NCBI RefSeq assembly: GCF_037975245.1
Contig: NC_092578.1
Coordinates: 1,807,001 to 1,871,000 of the forward strand
Source: Apostichopus japonicus
Taxonomy: Eukaryota > Echinodermata > Holothuroidea > Aspidochirotida > Stichopodidae
Direction: 5' to 3'
DNA: 64,000 nt
Part shown: piece by piece, positions 38,765-64,000 of the stretch
Numbering within the stretch: position 1 is the first letter of the stretch
Layout of the letters: each line of letters opens with the position of its first letter
The notes under the pieces: model-generated
Databases searched by the model: none
What the model was told of the DNA's origin: nothing
What the model saw: the letters and a program-made list of their open reading frames with translations, nothing else
Translations under genes and position numbers: made by a program

Positions 38765-39089
38765 TAGGGACGTAGCCAGAAGTTTGAAAGGGTAAGGGGG
38801 GGCGGGCAAAATTTTAAAATGGGCACTTCTCACAAAGGGAGCTATATTACACTTAACGGAGCGCCATGATGTACACAGAAAATGTTTCACCCAAAATGCC
38901 TCCCCACGTTGCAGGAAATAAGTAATAATAAGAGTATTGTAAATTACGTAGCAGATAAACTTTCAGGGGAAAGATTGAGAAGGGTCGCTTAGCTTCCTTC
39001 AACCTGAAAAGAGGGCTTTAATGATACTTCCTACTAGTTTAGTTAATTTTATTTGTCAGGGTTCCCAAGGGGGGCTGAGCTCCCTGTAT
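38765..39089. mobile_element. Probable hAT-type MITE, degraded
   Basis: AATGGTAG occurs at 38757-38764 and again at 39090-39097. Between them the left end reads AGGGACGTAGCCAG, a common MITE end, and the right end reads GAGCTCCCTG. The inverted match of the ends is poor, so the limits may be off by a few bases. Confidence 0.45.
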
Positions 39090-39265
39090 AATGGTAGTGA
39101 TAACGAACTATTTATATATAAGCTATTGACAACGACGAGAGCGATGCTCTCACTAGTTATACTGTAGCAGTAGACCGTGTCAATTGTAGTACCTTATTAC
39201 GATAACGTGAAAAGTGTAGAGAGCTGATATTCGATCGACTTATAACATCCCAATACTCAGATTTG

Positions 39266-39267
<2 letters not shown>

Positions 39268-39300
<33 letters not shown>
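39268..39300 (+). repeat. AT dinucleotide microsatellite
   Basis: About sixteen uninterrupted AT units. A shorter TA run is at 53171-53193. Confidence 0.95.
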
Positions 39301-39305
<5 letters not shown>

Positions 39306-39859
39306 GCCTAAATATATAAGCTAATAACGGTTTTGCTATATCTTTAACACTCTAAAATGTAAGCCTACCTTGAGCTTGAGAGAGGAGTCGATTCAATCCA
39401 GCTAAATATAATAAATTTGAAACGAAACGTGTCACACTGACATCAGGGTACCGGTCTTTCGATAAGGATATTATTAACACCCTACGAACCGACGCTCATG
39501 ATCCAATAGACGCGTATTTGTGCATCGAACCATAATCTAAAGTTTCACAGAAAAAAACGAAAGAAAGAAAACAAAAGAAACCCCAGAATAATATAAACGT
39601 ACGTCTACTAACCAATTTCAATCAATCCGTAGGGACTTACTTTAACCATACTCGAAAAACACATTTCAAAGAATGAGGAAACAATTTGAAATTTTTCGAT
39701 TTCACTTAAGGCATGTAATGAAAAAGAAAAAAGAAATCTGTCGTCATTTGTCTAAATATGGACTAAATATGGACTAAATAAAAATGGACTAAATAACAGA
39801 GCCATTGGATCGGGGACCCTAGAAGCTGCAGAGCTTTTCCATATTTATTGTTCTCTCAT

Positions 39860-40503
39860 CAAGGGCGGCGGAACCGGGGGGGCACGTGCCCCCCCCCCCA
39901 CTTTTCCTCAGGTTAAAAATGTGCCCTTTTTCTACATAAAAATTGAGGTGTCTTAAGTTAGCAAGAGGCCAGGGAACCAGAATGAACACTCGAGAAGGGC
40001 CGTTTCCGGCCATCTGAGGGGTTTGTAAACCAAAAATTTTCTTGTACGCTCCGCGCCAACCAATGGTGGCGCTCCGCTCAGATAGTCGTGCATACGACTT
40101 TGCAAATCCTGGCTACGCCCCTGACTTTTAATGATTTTCTGTGGGTCAAACTCAAAGCTATTTCGAATGGAAAAAATTTGTTAAGATATAAACAAGATAT
40201 AAACTCTAATTCGGAAGATTCCTACATTAGCAACTAGTATGATTTCACCTCATTTTGTCTCAAAAGAAAACTTGTTCCTTGTATCCCAATTTGCACATTG
40301 GATATTGCAGTGCTAGTATGCATTTATCTTTGGGGGGGGGGGGGGCGTTGATGGAGTGATGTGTATACGCAAATAAGATAATATAATAAGAGTTATACTA
40401 GGGTACAAAATATCAGGCTGCATCAGTCCAATCGAATTTCTGTAAAGTGCCCTTTGATGTCGGTGCCCCCCCCCCCAGATTAAAAGTGCTTCCGCAGCCC
40501 TTG
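39860..40503 (-). mobile_element. hAT-type MITE of the second family, 644 bp
   Basis: The ends are CAAGGGCGGCGGAACC and inverted CAAGGGCTGCGGAAGC, with exact duplication TCTCTCAT (39852-39859, 40504-40511). Both outer parts match 35366-36365 in reverse orientation. For example, the stretch near 40240-40500 is the reverse of 35360-35640. A SINE starts directly after the right duplication. Confidence 0.88.
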
Positions 40504-41037
40504 TCTCTCATAGAGTGTTAGCTCAGTGGTTAACGCCGGTGCCTTTCAATCATAAGGTCCCTGGTTCGAGTCACTCCCAGATTAATGTATGTCGTCCAGT
40601 TACAGAAATTGTTGAGAACTTATACAATTCATAATCATGGACGTTAAATATGAATGTAAGAGACTGACTTCGGTCAGCTTGCGGCTTTGATGAGCCAATG
40701 AGGCTTCTTCGCGAGTTCCTGCCAGGGCCGTCTTAACGCATGGGCCCACTGGGCCCTGGCCCAGGGCCCCGCGATGCCAGGGGCCCCGCAATCGTAGTAA
40801 CCCCATGTCTTAATCTGGGAGGAAAACTTATTGAATAGGCCATTATGCCTGAGTGAATTCGATACTTGACAACTTGTGACGAGAGTTGGTGAAACACTTG
40901 AGAGTTTGACATTAAATATTCGAATCTTAGTTGGCAGCCCTGAAATATACAATGCCCGAAGGCTTACAACACCAATTGGTCATAGCTGGTCATAAGAACC
41001 TACGCTAGTACACTCAATTCACCTAATAGGTGCAATT

Positions 41038-41367
41038 ATGTTTCACCATGAGGAGCATGCTATAAGTTCATGTTCCTCGGGCCCTCCCTTAAAAATACTT
41101 CAGGTTCTTGGCGACTACGTTGCGTTAGATAGTGTAAAACCGCCTACACACCCCCCTTCATTTCAATGCATGATGGTTACAAATTGTACTTGGGAACGTT
41201 CATTTTCAAGGTTAAAACAAATCAAGAATAATCCCCGGAACAGAATGGGGCAACGGCAATTTAATAGGCTCTCTCTCGTGTGCATAGAAAGCGACATCCT
41301 CAAAAAGATTGACTTTCAGCCAATCATGCAACAGTTTACGATCAAGAAATGCCGCAAGTTCCGTTAG
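41038..41367 (+). pseudogene. hAT transposase C-terminal dimerisation domain remnant
   Basis: A 109-codon plus-strand open frame ends in a recognisable hAT dimerisation domain (Dimer_Tnp_hAT). Key segments are WERSFSRLKQIKNNPRNRMG, LSLVCIESDILKKIDF and FTIKKCRKFR. The ERSFS-LK-IKN pattern and the following helix with CIE are typical of ZMYM1/TTF-type hAT proteins. The catalytic and BED zinc-finger parts are not recognisable upstream within the element. It is therefore a 5'-deleted relic and not an active gene. Confidence 0.8.
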
Positions 41368-41562
41368 TTTCCCCAGTTGAAAGACTCAACACAAGGTTGT
41401 TACAAATGTTGAGTCCAGTATTGTTAGGGAAGGGATGGAGGGCAACTGGGAGATTACTCTTCTTTAATGTATTTCAGCTTTTAGAAATATCACGCATGTT
41501 ATTCAGCTAAAGTTTTATGCTTTATGCGCGACATAGAGAGGGGTGATAAATGCAGGCATGTC

Positions 41563-41936
41563 CAAGGGCGTAGGAACCGGGGGGCTGGGGGGGGGGGCGC
41601 CAGCCCCCCAGTGAAAAATATGGAGGGGCGGAAGTATCATTCCGCCCCCCCCCCCCGCTTCGCAAGTCAGAAAACCCCTTTTTCATTTCCAAATGAGAAA
41701 AAAATCTCATTTAGAGCACCAAATTGCATCTAAGGCCAGCTGAAAATGCAAAATTATATACAAAATGGAGTGGCTGGGTTGAAGTGTGTCATATTGCACC
41801 AAATTGCATCTGAGGCCACCTGGAAATGCAAAAAAAATCCAAAGGGGAGGGGGACACCCCCTCCCCTTAGACCCCTCCCCCAGGCCGGCCATCCGTCTTC
41901 AGCCCCCCCACTCAAAAGTACCTTCCTACGCCACTG
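41563..41936 (-). mobile_element. hAT-type MITE, copy nested in the hAT relic
   Basis: The ends are CAAGGGCGTAGGAACC and, inverted, CAGTGGCGTAGGAAGG, with an exact 8-bp duplication GGCATGTC (41555-41562, 41937-41944). The body matches the copy at 34255-34624 in reverse orientation. It has no coding capacity and must have moved with a transposase supplied elsewhere. Confidence 0.88.
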
Positions 41937-42110
41937 GGCATGTCTATGCTTGAGCGATTGTCAAGGATGTCAAGTTTTCACGCAACTTGTTTTCGAACTC
42001 ACTTGATTGAGGGGCCCCGCTCCATTGCCGGGCCCAGGGCCCGGTGATCTCTTAAGACGGCCCTGGTTCCTGCTTGCAGGAGGATCTAATATACATTCAT
42101 ATACATACAT

Positions 42111-43225
42111 AGTGAAGTTCAACCCCTGCACCCCCTATCCACACCTCCCCCCCCCCCCCAACAGCAAAATAAAAAGACATGTCAGATAATTCTTGTAATA
42201 AACCTCTTTGATTTATTTATTTCTTTCTGCTTCTTCAGCAAATTCTTGGGCGAGGGGGATGGCTAAACATCTCCTTGATTCCTGCTCATGTTCCACTGGG
42301 CTGCTCATAAAACCATTTAATCCTTTTCATTTGGTTTAAATATATGGGATGGATGGGGAAGGACAGCTTACACAATGAACAACAGCTTATACCGCGCCTT
42401 CTCTTGTTGATGAGTGTTCAGCGAAATAACAAAACCTTTGCATAATTGTTGCTCCAAGTCCTGCTACGGCGGGGTACACTTACCTTCCCATCCGACAGAC
42501 CAACGGAGCATCTGACTTATTTCTGAAATTATGAGGGAGGTTAAGGCGCTCCCCCCCCATCCCCCCATTCACAATCAACATAGTGCTGCTGTAGAGAACA
42601 AAGTTGTTTTGAAACCCCATTTCCCTATATACAAATCAGAAATTGGAAGACTTTGCTCAACAACAACAACAACAACAACGGACAACAGCAATGGTGAATT
42701 GATCATTCATTAATTCATACTGAATAATTAATTTGATTCTTGATGAGCTTTTTGAACCAAGAATCGACTGGTTACCGAAAGATGGATCTTCAATCAGGCA
42801 ATGGAGAATCACATCAAATGGGAAAATGCTTAATTTATTTAAAACGAGATAAACTAAGAAATTCGATTGTTTTTCTCTGATATTTATTCATCTGAATGCT
42901 TCCAAAACTTGAGACAAATGTAGAGTGAACCATGACTATAAATGTTGAAGCAATATTAATATCTTCCATAAATTTAAATATATTAACTGTATAATTAATA
43001 TTAAACATATGACAATTCTGTCTCTTTACCATTACAAGTCATAAATCACAAGAAGGTATAAATTCTTAAGAAGGGTGCTAGCAATCATTACAAATACATC
43101 ACATTCCACCCTCCCACCCCCCCCCCCCCCCACCAAGGCCCCAACCACTCCCTCCCTTATTCCCTTGTTTTGTAGATAAATGATGACTCATGTTTTAAGT
43201 TTAACAAACTTCATTAATTTTTTTA
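42111..43225. other. 3' flank of the nucleotidyltransferase gene
   Basis: AT-rich with a poly-C tract near 43105-43130 and the CAA repeat. TTTATT at 43222-43227, which is AATAAA on the minus strand, overlaps the stop codon, and another is at 42833. Either could serve as polyadenylation signal. Confidence 0.4.
42660..42680 (+). repeat. CAA trinucleotide microsatellite
   Basis: About seven CAA units in a noncoding stretch downstream of the nucleotidyltransferase gene. Confidence 0.9.
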
Positions 43226-46200
43226 TTATTTCACTTGGTCCAAGAAGTAAGCATGGCATTGTTTATATGATGATAAAGATCCAACATCGAATCGTCCCGA
43301 GATTGGAAAGGTGTGCAAACGCTCCCTGAAAATTATCAAAGAAATGAAAGTATCAAGGTATAAAACTTCATCTGTAAAAATATAGAAAGTATACACGACA
43401 GAAATAAGCCAACTTTTGAGCAGTTCTACAATCGTTAACATTTTTTTCCTCAAAATATAATTCATAATATATATTCTATAATATAAGAAAATTTGAGTTT
43501 TGAACAAATGTAATATTGCCTATAATTTAGAAGGCTCAAATGGTTATTAAATAACCTGTAGCCACCCTTAAATGACTGAACCTGACTCTGATTGATCTGG
43601 AAAAATATAAAATAAAAGAATGTTTGGCGATCCCTCTGCACGTAAATTACACCAAGCACACTTCACTAAGAATTCATCAAAACATCTTATAAGTCACTGT
43701 ACACGTTGAAGTTCGATATAACTTAATGGATCAAAAGTTATATATATTTTTTTTGGAAGAATGACATAAAACTGGATAAGATTTCATGATAAGGTGACTG
43801 AAGTGAATATTAAACCCTACCTCTCAGACAAATACCGGACAAAGTGACCGGGGGCATCTCTTTCTGAGAGGGGACAATTCTATGGAAGAAAATGTGAAAA
43901 GCAAAATGTGATTATCTCTTTAGCATCTGAAGTCATTGTTTTATTATCTTTCCCATCTTAAGTTACTGATACATAATAATCACTACTGTTTAAAGGGTGT
44001 GAAGACTCGCGCACAAAGAAACGTCTCATGCCGGTAATCCGACCTAGTTTCGACTGAGGTGTAACAGAAGTGTTAGACACCACCATCGATCCCAGAAAAT
44101 ACACACACAGCTTGCTACCGTCGGTAATTAGACACTACTGTATAGTCACTAATGCAGCTACGGTCAATACCCATAACACAGTGTACATAGCAGCGATGGA
44201 CATCTCAGGTCTAGATAAAAGATAACAAGGTATCACGTTTCATTACTGTCTGCATTTTGTAGCAATAAGAAAAAACCTTCACTTGCAGGCAACGGAAAGT
44301 TAACTTTTTCACAGGGCGGCACGCAGTTTGCAGCGAGTCTTCAATGCCTTTAATAGTTTGGTTTCAGTTTTGAAAGAGGGCGCTTGTCATATGACTGTAA
44401 GCAAAGAATGCAGATGAAAGCCAAATGTTTCTTGAATGACCAATACATGTCTGTGTTTTTGGTTACAGGAGCTTGCAAGGATTGTATACGTACTGTAAAC
44501 ACTACGCGAATACCATGATTAGGTTTTAAACTGAGCATTAATAGGGAAGGGGAGTGAACGATTCATCAATCAATCAACACGAACAATATTTATATTATCT
44601 CACCTTCGTCTCCTCTAGAAAGTTTCCTATTTGGTGTAAACTTGACTTAGAAAGCAGATAAAAACAGGGAACCTGCATATGAAAGAGAAAGATGAAGAAA
44701 CAAATGTACAGCAATCACAAAAATTAGTTTCTGTGAATGTTTGAGAAGGTTTTAGCTTCCAGCTTAATTTTCACTTGTCTATATTTTCAACGTACACCAT
44801 TTTCTTGGGGGCACCACTCTACGTGAAAACAATTGACTAATCGAGTTTGGAATGAATTAATAAGCTTGAAATCAATTAGATATTGTATACAAATCCAAAA
44901 ACAAACTAGCTCTACGTTAAATTATTTCCTGGTTTACCGAATGGCCCACAAAATTCAAATCTGCTTAACGGTTTCCAAACAGTTTTTCAAAGGGAGACAG
45001 GTGGATTGGGTGCGGGAAGGAGGGGTGGGAGAGGGGTGTGTAGAAGGAGGAAGAGACATGCTACACAGTTAATTTCAAGTAAAGAACATTTTACGATGAT
45101 TGTGTAGCATCGTCAAATCGTTTTCCCACTTATAACACACAATGCTTGCTTGGCCTTTGCATTTTATATACTTCATGTCAGTGTCATGAATTTTTTTTTT
45201 TGGAGGGGGTAGGGGCAGTTTAAATAATTTACCTTCAGAAGCAAATTTTTAGTCACTGAAGCATATTTGATACTACCAAAGGAATACTTGACATTGTGGT
45301 GAGGACTAATTAGGATCCAATTTTCAAAGCGAGAGTATTCAGTCATGTAGGAAGCAGCTAACTTAAATATCGAATATTAGAGAGTTTTCAGGTTACTGAA
45401 TGAAATACATTGTCTTTGATCACTGCCTTCGTTATTCCTCTAAATTAGGGATGCTTCTTTTGACTCAACTTAATATGACACTCAATTACGCACTCAACAA
45501 CTGGCCAACTTACAGAAAGCCTCGAAGATGTTGCTTCTGGCCCAACTTTCTCCAAAAAAGATGAAATTTTGCCATCTTCTTCAACCTCAACAATTCCTGT
45601 TTTCCAAGTATCTGAATGACATGTAATAAATGATAAACAATAAAGTCTGTATAGAGCTAGGGGCAGAGAACTGTATGGTTGTTGCCTGTGATATGTTTGC
45701 TCTTCCATGTCCAGTTTAGTAGTTGGGAGAGTCGGTTGGTTGGTGTGGGTACAATCGGGAGAAGGAAGGAAGACAAAATGTAGTGATTTTCCAAATAAGG
45801 CAAATTCCTTTTTTGGTTTTTATGATAATCACAATTTTCAATCTGTATGACTCAGTTTTACAGTAGCTAATACATACAAAACATTTTCAAATAGTCTAAA
45901 CATAAAGAAAGGTCAAACAAAAATTCTTTCTTTGAAATGGTTTTTTTGGTTTCTGGTATCTTAAAGATATGTGGATGTACGTACCTTCATCAGTACAGAT
46001 GACAGTTGTCACTAAGCCAGCAGAACCCTTCTTTGATTGTCTCTCGAAACAGTCGATAAACTCTTCTATTTTAAAATCTTCGTGGAACAGAGTATCTCTG
46101 TCGGTACAGAAATCAGAGGAGACAAAATAAAGACATTAAGTCATGTTACCGCCAGGCATCAGCAAAATCTAACACAAAATGCAAAATTTTGTCTTCTATT

Positions 46201-47839
46201 TGAAATGAGTCTTAATTGAATCAATTCAACATTGAAATGGAAATTTGGGGTATTCATGAAAACAAACAGAAATTCTAGAAAGCTGTTTCAAAGATGGGAT
46301 AAATAAAGATAGCGAAAAAAAGAAAGAAAAGTAATTCCTTTCGACATCTCAGTTTCTGTCTATCTCAGATATTTCTAAGCATCGTTTCCTAGGTAACAAG
46401 GCCTCTCAGAGGTCATCAGTAGTTCCTAGCAATATGCTAGCAAGTCAATTAATTGTCACACATGTTGAAACATCAAGATGCATATTTCTCTATCACCCTC
46501 AAAACATTTTTCGTCATTGAGACATTTCATTGAGTAATTGGACAGTCCTCTCTGTCTTTGAATAATTTGGTGTGACAGAACCTCCCAGAAGGTACTTTTG
46601 AATACTTTGAGTAATTTTTAGCGGGCTAAAATTTAAGGGTGAGGGGGGGGGGGCAAAACTGACGACCTAGCTTTACAGCTTAAAACAGAGACGTGTAAAA
46701 GGGAAAACAAACCCGCCCAGTACCAGCAAATCATCTTGAATTGAGGCAGAATTTATAGCTAAGGAGATGCAGCCAACAGCTCCTGGTCTGTCCTACAGAA
46801 GATGAAGAATGAAGAAAAATGATGAACAAAATTTGTGGAAAATGTCTCTCCCTTATATGAGAGAAAATTTAGACTGCCTACCTGTAGATACATTACGGAC
46901 CAGTCTTTACTCCTGAAAGAGCAAAGCTAGGTTATGAATGACAGAGTATTTGCATACTGTACCTAGTCAAGGCTTCAAAAATTGCACTGGTTGAAAATTT
47001 CAAAAGAATTATGTATTAATAAAGCAAATTATTCATACATTTTCTTCATGATTATTATTGTTTGAGACTACGCTATATGTGTAAAATTTGTTAAAAGTTT
47101 ACCTCATTTGAGAGTGAACCATCACAGATGATTTCAAGGTCTGGCCATTCCTCTGCCCATTGAAGAAACTGGTTATGATAAAACTTATTACACTACCAAA
47201 ATGAAAATTATGAGACATTACAAATATTATCAAATTACATTATATAGCATTCATTTAATTTTTTTATTTATCTTAGGAGAGAGCAAAGAAATAAGAACAA
47301 TAAAAAATTGTTGTATAATTTTTATCAATATTGCTTGTTTTAGTGGGGAAAGTCATGAATGTTATTTGCTCAATATAATGTTGATGACTCAAATAGTTTA
47401 TTTCTTAAGAAAAAAATTAAATGTTACCTTCATCACCGTCTGGTTTGAGGGGGAGGAGGGGGGCAGGAGGTGGGATATGGCAATGGAATGTAAATGGGAA
47501 GGGGAAATACTATAGTGTTAGTACTAGGCACCTTGGTGTTATACTGTATTAAACTTCAAATCATGCAGTGACTGCTTGACCATTACATATAATCCAACTT
47601 ATGAATTGCTGCTATCTCTTTTGTAAAATGGTAGTTTTCCTTACCACTAAATACACTTTGTCTATCTTGTTACTGGTTTTATTCAACATCTTCATGAGAT
47701 GTGATGAGAGAGGAAGACTTCCAATTGGCAACAGAGGCTTTGGCACATTCAATAGTTGCTTGTAATTTCCGGACTCATCATTTTTTAGATCTCTTTGAAG
47801 TCGAGTTCCATACCCTGCTGCAAGAATGAGGGCCTTCAT
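43226..47839 (-). CDS. Sugar-phosphate nucleotidyltransferase-like protein, complete eight-exon gene
   Basis: Eight minus-strand exons, in transcript order 47839-47645, 47192-47103, 46792-46713, 46097-45985, 45611-45514, 44672-44604, 43879-43821 and 43325-43226, give 267 residues ending in TAA. All introns are GT-AG with matching phases. The start MKALILAAGYGTRL carries the nucleotide-binding G-x-G-T-R loop, followed by KPLLPIG. Downstream are DRPGAVG, the GGDTLF segment whose Asp is the expected metal ligand, DAPGHFV and the C-terminal GRFDVG. This order is that of NTP_transferase (PF00483) enzymes, which make nucleotide-sugars from a sugar phosphate and an NTP. It is short and RfbA/RmlA-like, without the hexapeptide-repeat tail of GMPPB or eIF2B. 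Substrate is unknown. It is probably cytosolic, with no signal peptide seen. An in-frame upstream ATG at 47893 would add 18 residues, but the family start favours 47839. Confidence 0.88.
43990..44353 (-). mobile_element. TTAA-flanked MITE (Kolobok/T2-like), copy 2
   Basis: This is the reverse-oriented relative of 31611-31960, with TTAA at both ends. It sits in an intron of the nucleotidyltransferase gene, between the exons at 43821-43879 and 44604-44672. Confidence 0.75.
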
Positions 47840-48616
47840 CTCTAACAGTTTCACTAATTTTTCATAAGCTGTATTAAAGACAAATTTAAACATTTCAAAT
47901 GGTAATAAATTGAATTTAGCAACATAAAATAAGGAAAAGGGTCCATCTTTGATGTCTCAACGGTATTTCTAAGATTACATTCAGTATAGGGCCTACCTAC
48001 CTTAACTTCGAAGAAGTATTTTTAAATCCGGAGGCTGTTTAGTAGAGTCACTACCATGTAGTTGAATGTAAACAAACCCACTCTCAGCTACCTGTGTATA
48101 ATTACAACTACAGTGTTGTTCTCTCGTGAAACTGGTCTAAGCTATGTAGATTCAATTTCAATAGCGTAACCACAGTCAACTTAGCAAGTCGGATAATTGC
48201 GGATAATTGCGGTCGTAGCTTACGAAAAGTTCTTTATTTAAACACTTTCTCTTTTCGATTTAAAAGTTAGTCAACATTAAAAAGGTATGTCCACTCATTT
48301 AGATGGCGAAAGTTTTTCGTTACGGACAGGCACCTTCCTTGCTATTGATATGACCAGAGTGAGATACACAGTACATGCTGCAAAGAGCCAAAGATAGATA
48401 TATGTTGATGACACAAAACTGAGACTAAAGAGGATATGATTCTGCATTACCGCAAAACGTAGTTGATAAAAATCTACACTTTCATTACCCTTTAGTGAGC
48501 TTTTTTACGTTTTTGTCGCTTTTATTTTGTACAGATTATAAAGATCATCAACATAGCTACGAGGCAGCGTAAAAGTGGTCAGCAAGTATTTAAAAGGCTT
48601 AATGTAAATATCCAAA
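47840..48616. promoter_or_regulatory. Head-to-head intergenic region, candidate bidirectional promoter
   Basis: There are 777 bases between the start codons of the minus-strand nucleotidyltransferase gene and the plus-strand KAT2 gene. No open frame of note, transposon end or strong TATA box was picked out. A doubled GGATAATTGC motif occurs near 48191-48210. A shared promoter is likely from the spacing alone. Confidence 0.5.
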
Positions 48617-63163
<14,547 letters not shown>

Positions 63164-64000
63164 GTAAAACAAGCTGAATAATGGCTGGTCTATATTCAGT
63201 GCAAAGTGACAGGGTGTTAGATTTTACTCCAATGAATCATTGATCTAATTTTATTCTGTCTCATTCGAAGCAGGTACTAAGATGGGGTGTAGACAAGGGT
63301 GCATAAGTCATCTGAAATCAAATCACTTGGTGCAATGTCATTGCTTTTAATATCAAAGTGCCATATCTTTTTCGGAAACTGCCATGGAGCAACTAATCAA
63401 ACCACCTTTTTTTACCCCATCAATTGTGTAAATACAGGATGCAGGTTAATTATCTCTGTGTTGGCTCTATTACTGGGATTGCCAGCACAGAATAGATGTT
63501 GGTATTTATCTGGTATTCTTTCATGCTTGTTAAAAATTCTTGTTAAAATTCCTTGAACGTGATTGCCCTGTTGTCATTAGCTGACTTTGCATTAACCTAT
63601 GGATAATGTTCGGTAAACTCACCGGCGGATAATTATAAGTTGAAATAAAAAAAAGATCCGGATACCAGCTAGTTGCCGAAGCTTATTCAAAGTAAACAAA
63701 TCAGATCAAGTATGGTATGACAGCAAACTCCTCTGTGACACTGCCCCTTGGCAAAATGATTACCAAAATTTCTGAGGGATACTGACCATAGGGTGTAAGC
63801 AACAACCATAACCTCATTTATCAATGCCGACATAAATGTTATGGCTGAACGGCCATGGCAACAAAAGTAGGCCTAACGTTGAGTAATGGTGTCAGAAGTT
63901 ATCGGAGCTGGTTTCAAATAAACAAAATAGGCAATGTTCAAATGTCCTGAGAGCAGCGATCCAAGGAATCGAACCAACGAAAGACATTTATACACCACAG

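Larger units (their letters stand above)
40723..42065 (+). mobile_element. hAT DNA transposon relic inserted in a SINE
   Basis: The left end CAGGGCCGTCTTAA matches the inverted right end TTAAGACGGCCCTG. Both sides carry the same 8-bp duplication GTTCCTGC (40715-40722 and 42066-42073), as expected of hAT transposition. The element is 1343 bp, of which 374 bp is another element nested at 41563-41936. It contains the decayed end of a transposase at 41038-41367. Confidence 0.88.
40512..42110 (+). mobile_element. tRNA-derived SINE split by a hAT element
   Basis: The head GTTAGCTCAGTGGTTAACG (A box) and GGTTCGAGTCACTCCC (B box) is tRNA-like. A body follows, with GATGAGCCAATGAGGCTTCT and GCGAGTTCCTGC. 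The hAT relic 40723-42065 interrupts it. After the insertion it resumes TTGCAGGAGGATCTAA and ends in an ATACAT-type tail. About 250 bp belong to the SINE itself. Confidence 0.78.

Noticed and set aside
40512-40580. tRNA gene at the SINE head
   Set aside because: The tRNA-like part runs into a SINE body that is repeated at 24414, so it is not a free tRNA gene.
46870-46915. Possible extra nucleotidyltransferase exon on the minus strand between splice-like sites
   Set aside because: It has AG and GT borders, but in the required phase it begins GAG TAA, a stop. Joining 47103 directly to 46792 keeps the conserved order SNE-DRPGAVG.

Overview
This window is eukaryotic, from an AT-rich animal genome. 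Split genes have introns of roughly 0.3-2.5 kb with GT-AG borders. Between and inside the genes are SINEs, LINE scraps, short DNA transposons, minisatellites and many long poly-G or poly-C tracts. Gene structure and repeat style suggest an invertebrate deuterostome such as an echinoderm. That is an inference, because nothing seen here fixes the species.

Layout: (1) 1-5198 is AT-rich and repeat-bearing, with no recognised coding exon. (2) 5199-20211 on the plus strand holds fourteen coding exons of an SLC11/NRAMP proton-coupled metal transporter closest to vertebrate DMT1 (SLC11A2). The first N-terminal residues lie upstream and were not found. A second, phase-compatible terminal exon lies at 25492-25593. 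(3) About 26.4-43.2 kb is a gene-poor stretch packed with mobile elements. Several hAT-type elements have exact 8-bp target duplications, two of them nested. There are TTAA-flanked elements, a hAT transposase relic that split a SINE, and one possible small secreted-protein exon on the minus strand. (4) 43226-47839 on the minus strand is a complete eight-exon gene for a 267-residue sugar-phosphate nucleotidyltransferase-like protein. (5) 48617-63163 on the plus strand holds sixteen coding exons (740 codons) of a KAT2 (GCN5/PCAF) histone acetyltransferase. Its bromodomain exons lie beyond the right edge.

The nucleotidyltransferase and KAT2 genes are head to head with 777 bp between start codons. 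The three genes act in unrelated processes (metal uptake, nucleotide-sugar chemistry, chromatin acetylation), so no shared pathway is claimed. I saw no defence island, CRISPR array, gene cluster or other new multi-gene system. The most informative points are the alternative DMT1 C-termini, the compact nucleotidyltransferase gene and the readable transposon nesting history. Exon borders were assigned by eye from reading frame, splice sites and family similarity; no alignment or transcript data were available.
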